From an uncultured Armatimonadota bacterium (lineage in GTDB: Bacteria > Armatimonadota > Armatimonadia > Armatimonadales > Armatimonadaceae), in NCBI GenBank assembly GCA_903910385.1, contig CAIVZM010000016.1, forward strand, positions 1-64,000: DNA of 64,000 nt, given 5' to 3'. Below are positions 60,122 to 64,000 of this stretch, piece after piece. The translations under genes and the position numbers were made by a program. The notes below the pieces were generated by a model. It did not search any database. It worked only from the letters and a program-made list of their open reading frames with translations, and was not told the DNA's origin. Each line of letters begins with the position of its first letter. Position 1 is the stretch's first letter.

Positions 60122-61939
60122 GTGCTTACGTTGCGATTGCTGGGAGGATTTGAAGCGCTGGTGGACGGAGTAACGGCTAAAGTCGCCCCTGCTCCTGCAC
60201 GTCTTTTATGTCGTTTAGCGACAGATGCCAACCGCACTATCCCCCGAAGCCGAATCTGGCAAGACCTCTGGCCCGATAGCGATGCCTCTGATGTCGTCAA
60301 TGTCAATCTGCGCCGCCTTCGGCATGACTTATTGCGCACGGAAGGAGACCGCTTAAAGGTGGATAATATCAGTGTCAGGCTTGACCTTACCGACGCCGAT
60401 GTGGACTTCCTGCGCTTTCAACGACTGGTTAGCTCAGGTTCCATCCCGGAGCTTGAAGAAGCGGTTCGGTTGTATCGCGGCGATTTCCTCCTTCGTTTTT
60501 GCGAGGAAGGCTGGCTGCTAGACCTGCGTGACGAACTGAAGACAGATTTCGAGGACGCGCTCAAGACACTTTCGGAAAACGCCCTTCGGAACGATGACTT
60601 TCTGGTAGCTGCGCGACACCTGCGCCGCTTCGTCGCAAGTAATCCCGATTATGAGTGGGGCTGGTTTTCGCTTATTGAGACATACTCCCAAAGGGGCAAC
60701 GCTCAGGATGCGCTGACAACCTATGCCACATATGTTGAGCATAGCCGTGCATGTAGGCTTCCGAAATCCGCGCGTATTGAGATGGTCATCGCTCCTTTTC
60801 TAGAAGCGCACGAAAGGCAATCCTCTTCCTCTCCGACGAAGACATCCGCACATAATCTTCAGGAATCTAATCGCCCCCGCCAGACTGAGCCAGAAGTGAT
60901 TCAAACGCATGCTGTACTGGATGAGAGGCTGGTTATCGGAGGAGCATTACCACCTGACTCGCCATTCTATATAGCTCGTGCAGAGGACGCCGAGACGTTT
61001 GGCGCTCTTGCGGTTGCTGGCACCACCATCCGTATCAAAGGACCTCGGCAAGTTGGCAAATCTTCGTTGCTAGCCCGCGCCTTGCGCCGTTGCCGTGAGT
61101 CTGGAATGCTTGTTCTGTTGACAGACTGGCAGAATCTACCGATTTCCGCTCTCGAATCAGCGGAAGCGTTTTATACCAATCTTGCCTACCGGATGGCGGA
61201 CAAGGCGGAACTGGAAGTTGATCCCGTCTCAGTCTTCCGTCCACACCTTGCGCCCGGTGATAACTTCGACCGATTTATCATGCGCCTGCTCGTACCGAAG
61301 GTGGGACGACCGATTGTCTGGGCTATTGATGAGGCAGACCGTATATTTTCCTGTGATTTCTATGGAGAAGTCTTCGCTAAGCTCCGGGCATGGCACAACG
61401 AACGCGCTCTCGATGCTCAGGGACCATTGGCGCAGTTTTCCCTGGCGCTGTCTTACTCAACAGAGGCGAGGCTTTTCATTTCCAACCTAAACCAGAGCCC
61501 TTTCAATGTAGGGGTCGAAATGGAGTTACACGATTTCACCCCCGAGCAGACATCCGCCTTACACGACTCCTATGGTCGACCGCTGGGCGGTGATGCTGCC
61601 CTGCAGCGTCTGCACCGCCTTCTCTCGGGACACCCATATCTAACTTCTCGGGCTTTCTATGAAGCCCGTATGCATGACCAGAGCATTGAGCGCATGGAAG
61701 ACGAGGCGCAAATAGGAATTGGCGCATTCGCCGACCATCTAGAGCGATTGCGCTTCGCTCTCGGTCTGAATCCGGAACTCTCTGATGCGGTGCGCTTATT
61801 TCTACAAGAGGAGATAGCTCCGACAAAAGACCAGTTCGTTCGCCTGAACGCAGCAGGCATCCTGATGACTGGCGGTTCATCAGGAATCCAGATGAGGTGC
61901 TTACTCTATGAACGGTACTTACGTCAGATGCTATTTTGA
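60122..61939 (+). CDS. SARP-like regulator fused to a STAND/AAA-type ATPase
   Basis: 605 residues in three parts. An OmpR/PhoB-type winged helix (1-90: LRLLGGFEALVDGVTAKVAP, RSRIWQDLWPDSDASDVVNV followed by NLRRLRHDLL), a bacterial transcriptional activation domain (BTAD, about 95-240: DVDFLRFQRLVSSGSIPELE, FAVAARHLRRFVASNPDYEW-like helices with TPR-type repeats), and an AAA-like NTPase (about 280-605) with Walker A IKGPRQVGKSSLLARAL and Walker B IVWAIDEADRIF. Starts with GTG after GGGAGGG. The NTPase is related to the N-terminal part of the next gene. Likely a signal-dependent transcription activator, possibly self-regulated. Confidence 0.88.
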   Translation: MLTLRLLGGFEALVDGVTAKVAPAPARLLCRLATDANRTIPRSRIWQDLWPDSDASDVVNVNLRRLRHDLLRTEGDRLKVDNISVRLDLTDADVDFLRFQRLVSSGSIPELEEAVRLYRGDFLLRFCEEGWLLDLRDELKTDFEDALKTLSENALRNDDFLVAARHLRRFVASNPDYEWGWFSLIETYSQRGNAQDALTTYATYVEHSRACRLPKSARIEMVIAPFLEAHERQSSSSPTKTSAHNLQESNRPRQTEPEVIQTHAVLDERLVIGGALPPDSPFYIARAEDAETFGALAVAGTTIRIKGPRQVGKSSLLARALRRCRESGMLVLLTDWQNLPISALESAEAFYTNLAYRMADKAELEVDPVSVFRPHLAPGDNFDRFIMRLLVPKVGRPIVWAIDEADRIFSCDFYGEVFAKLRAWHNERALDAQGPLAQFSLALSYSTEARLFISNLNQSPFNVGVEMELHDFTPEQTSALHDSYGRPLGGDAALQRLHRLLSGHPYLTSRAFYEARMHDQSIERMEDEAQIGIGAFADHLERLRFALGLNPELSDAVRLFLQEEIAPTKDQFVRLNAAGILMTGGSSGIQMRCLLYERYLRQMLF

Positions 61940-62050
61940 TGCTCTCAATCTGGTTCGATTTGAAAAATAATGACATTACAAAATAGCCTGACCATTGATT
62001 GATTTCAGAAAATGTCAGGAAGAAAATGAGATCGTGGAAAGAAAAAGATT

Positions 62051-64000
62051 GTGAATTTCTATGTTCCGGGCGGGACGATGGCGGCGGACGCCCGTTCCTA
62101 TATACTGCGCAATGCCGATACGCAACTCTATGAAGCGCTGACCGATGGGGTCTTCACCTATATCCTGACACCACGTCAACAGGGAAAGTCGTCGCTGATG
62201 ACCCGAACAGCGCAACGGTTACGGCAGGAAGGAGTCGCAGTCGCTGCATTAGATCTATCAGCGCAGGGATTCAACCTTGAAGCGTCCTTTTGGTATCGGG
62301 GATTATTGACTCAACTCGGACGACGCCTCAGATTGGAAGACGAGATCGAAGACTACGACCATGAGCATCCCCAACTCTCACCCCTTCAACTATGGCAAGC
62401 GATCCTGCGCGATGTAGCGCTGGCGCGTATTCCAGGCAAAATAGTTATTTTTCTCGATGAGATAGATATCGTTCGGGCGTTACCATTTTCTACCGATGAA
62501 CTCTTCGCAGCTATTCGCGCCTGCCACAATGCCCGTACACAAGACCCAGAATATAACCGTCTGACATTCTGTTTGCTTGGAGTCGCCGCGCCTAATGAAC
62601 TTATCCGTAATCCTCGCCTGACGCCCTTCAACATAGGGCGACGTATCGAGCTAACCGATTTTACCCTAGCAGAGTCGGCGCAATTAAGCCCTGGATTGGG
62701 CAAAGGTGACAAAATAAACGCCCGGCTAATGGCACGGGTTCATTACTGGACCAACGGACATCCGAACCTGACACAGAGATTATGTCAGGTGGTGGCGGAG
62801 GATGAAACAGCAACGTCCGAATCCGCAGTAGATCATTGGTGCGAGAGGGTGTTCTTTACTCCCGAATCGGAACTGCGTGATGATAACCTCAGCTATGTTC
62901 AGCAACGGCTCTTGGCTCCACCCGACGATATCGCTCCGTCAGATGCCGACGAACACCGGGCGGCTCTTCTATTCCTGTATCAACGTGTCCTCGCAGGAAA
63001 TCCTGTTCCTGACAACGAGACTGACCAAAGGGCGGTAACCCTGAAACTCTCCGGAGCTGTTCGCGCTCATGAACGCCGTCTTGTTCCTCGCAATCGTATC
63101 TATGCCCGTGTCTTCGATCAGCGCTGGTCGCTGGAGCATATGCCTGATGCCGAAGTGCAACGTCTGAAAAGGGCATACCGGCGAACTATTCTGCGCACAA
63201 TGGTCATCGCAGGCAGCATTTTGGCGATTATGCTCGCATTGGCAGTGACAGCGATATGGTATGCCCGGAAGGCGGATCGTGAAGCGCAAAATGCACTTCG
63301 TCAAAAAAAAGAGGCAGAAAGTAGTAGTAAGGAGGCAATAGAGGCAAGAGATTTGACTTTAAAGGCTCTCATTCGGGAAGAGAGCGCGAAACGTGAAGCG
63401 CAAAGGCAAGCTGCGCTCGCCGAAGCCCGAACGCGTGAGGCGTTGGAATCACATCAAACTGCAACGAAACATCTGATCGACTCTTACCTCTCACAGGCGG
63501 ATGCTCTGCGCTTCAGTGGTCGATCCGGTCAGCGATTAGGCGCACTCTCCGCCCTAAGAAAGGCGTTCGCGCTCAGTCCGCCTCCGGAATTACGTCTGAG
63601 GATACGAGATAGCGCTATCGCAGCGCTTGCGCTTCCTGCAGATTTGGAAGTCGGTCGGCGAATCTCACGCAATGATGATGGTTCTGGCATCGTCGGTGTC
63701 GATCGGGCAAACAATCGCTACTATTACTCCGATTTACAGGGAAACATGGAGATCCGACATATTGGCAACCATCATATCATCGCCCGTTTGCCCGGTTCAG
63801 GTTCCCCAGTAAGATTTCTTGGCCGTCACTCACGGAATGGAAGATTCCTTGCCGTCTGTTACGGGTCGCCATCAGTGAATAATAGCTCCGTGAAGGTGAC
63901 GAAAATATGGGATTTACGGACGCTGCGCGAACTATATGTGCGAAACGACGCGATACTGGCAATTTCTGCGGATTTCAGCCCCGATAACAAATATATCTCT
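62051..64000 (+). CDS. STAND-type ATPase with membrane helix and WD40-like propeller, incomplete at right edge
   Basis: The reading frame is open for 650 codons from a GTG at 62051 to the window edge. Residues 1-330 form an AAA-like NTPase: FVPGGTMAADARSYILR-type start, Walker A LTPRQQGKSSLMTRTAQRLR (about 38-57), Walker B KIVIFLDEIDIVRALPF (about 128-144), then LLGVAAPNELIRNPRLTPFN and WTNGHPNLTQRLCQVV. One membrane helix follows (TMVIAGSILAIMLALAVTAI, about 382-401), then a Glu/Ala/Arg-rich coiled coil, then the beginning of a beta-propeller (DLRTLRELYVRNDAILAISA-like WD strands). The helix suggests a membrane-attached signalling ATPase. Paralogous to the ATPase part of the preceding gene, 111 nt upstream. 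Confidence 0.88.
   Translation, partial: MNFYVPGGTMAADARSYILRNADTQLYEALTDGVFTYILTPRQQGKSSLMTRTAQRLRQEGVAVAALDLSAQGFNLEASFWYRGLLTQLGRRLRLEDEIEDYDHEHPQLSPLQLWQAILRDVALARIPGKIVIFLDEIDIVRALPFSTDELFAAIRACHNARTQDPEYNRLTFCLLGVAAPNELIRNPRLTPFNIGRRIELTDFTLAESAQLSPGLGKGDKINARLMARVHYWTNGHPNLTQRLCQVVAEDETATSESAVDHWCERVFFTPESELRDDNLSYVQQRLLAPPDDIAPSDADEHRAALLFLYQRVLAGNPVPDNETDQRAVTLKLSGAVRAHERRLVPRNRIYARVFDQRWSLEHMPDAEVQRLKRAYRRTILRTMVIAGSILAIMLALAVTAIWYARKADREAQNALRQKKEAESSSKEAIEARDLTLKALIREESAKREAQRQAALAEARTREALESHQTATKHLIDSYLSQADALRFSGRSGQRLGALSALRKAFALSPPPELRLRIRDSAIAALALPADLEVGRRISRNDDGSGIVGVDRANNRYYYSDLQGNMEIRHIGNHHIIARLPGSGSPVRFLGRHSRNGRFLAVCYGSPSVNNSSVKVTKIWDLRTLRELYVRNDAILAISADFSPDNKYIS

Noticed and set aside
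1-64000. tRNA, rRNA, riboswitch or phage genes
   Set aside because: I looked through the intergenic stretches for T-arm sequences, acceptor-stem pairing, known switch cores and integrase/transposase motifs and saw none I could support; a covariance-model scan would be decisive.

Overview
The window looks like a chromosomal segment of a diderm, heterotrophic bacterium, most likely of the phylum Armatimonadota (inference). Three genes carry the prepilin leader [20 protein letters not shown] followed by FPVF(A/G)QAR, the DUF1559-like type abundant in Armatimonadota and Planctomycetota. There are two ASPIC/UnbV (CRTAC1-type) lipoproteins, two PEP-CTERM proteins, a lipopolysaccharide-transport operon (so an outer membrane) and an HspR-type heat-shock regulator. 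I see no tRNA, rRNA, CRISPR array, integrase or transposase. Several genes appear to use TTG or GTG starts.

Layout. 1-4283: tandem repeats at the edge, then a minus-strand chaperone operon hspR-rpoZ-dnaK-dnaJ. 4689-10879: araD-like epimerase, ftsK (whose natural N-terminus is separated from the body by a G9 tract), a membrane M50-like peptidase, apbE and a HEAT-repeat protein. 11262-14602: a sugar ABC importer (binding protein and two permeases, no ATPase). 14748-16740: GNAT acetyltransferase, Fur-family regulator and a small beta-rich exported protein. 16854-20136: lptC-lptA-lptB-lptF. 20143-27560: secreted esterase, PhyH dioxygenase, rpiA, a small protein, class II fba and uvrA. 27561-30748: small proteins, dienelactone hydrolase, DUF899 protein and a cluster of GC-rich palindromes. 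30749-34621: phytase-like PEP-CTERM protein, then a Gfo/Idh/MocA-nagA operon. 34926-44327: a pseudopilin / small membrane protein / CRTAC1-lipoprotein locus present twice. 44357-49369: hypothetical membrane protein, large acetylxylan-esterase-like hydrolase, nagB and an acyltransferase. 49873-56388: PEP-CTERM protein-phoD and a convergent pit and glycogen phosphorylase. 56754-64000: serine hydrolase, astacin-like protease with FG-GAP repeats, and two related STAND-type ATPases, the second running off the right edge.

How the genes work together. The strongest new inference is a phosphate-starvation regulon: the promoters of the phytase-like protein, the PEP-CTERM/phoD pair and pit share two CTTAA-type octamers at exactly 11-bp period, then exactly 8 nt, then a -10 hexamer. 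A second regulatory inference is a self-controlled SARP-like regulator: the BTAD-ATPase gene is preceded by TTGTCGGC repeated at 11-bp period just upstream of its -10. The duplicated pilin/CRTAC1 locus looks like a cell-surface display or adhesion system. The amino-sugar genes nagA and nagB with an oxidoreductase and hydrolases suggest degradation of glycans.
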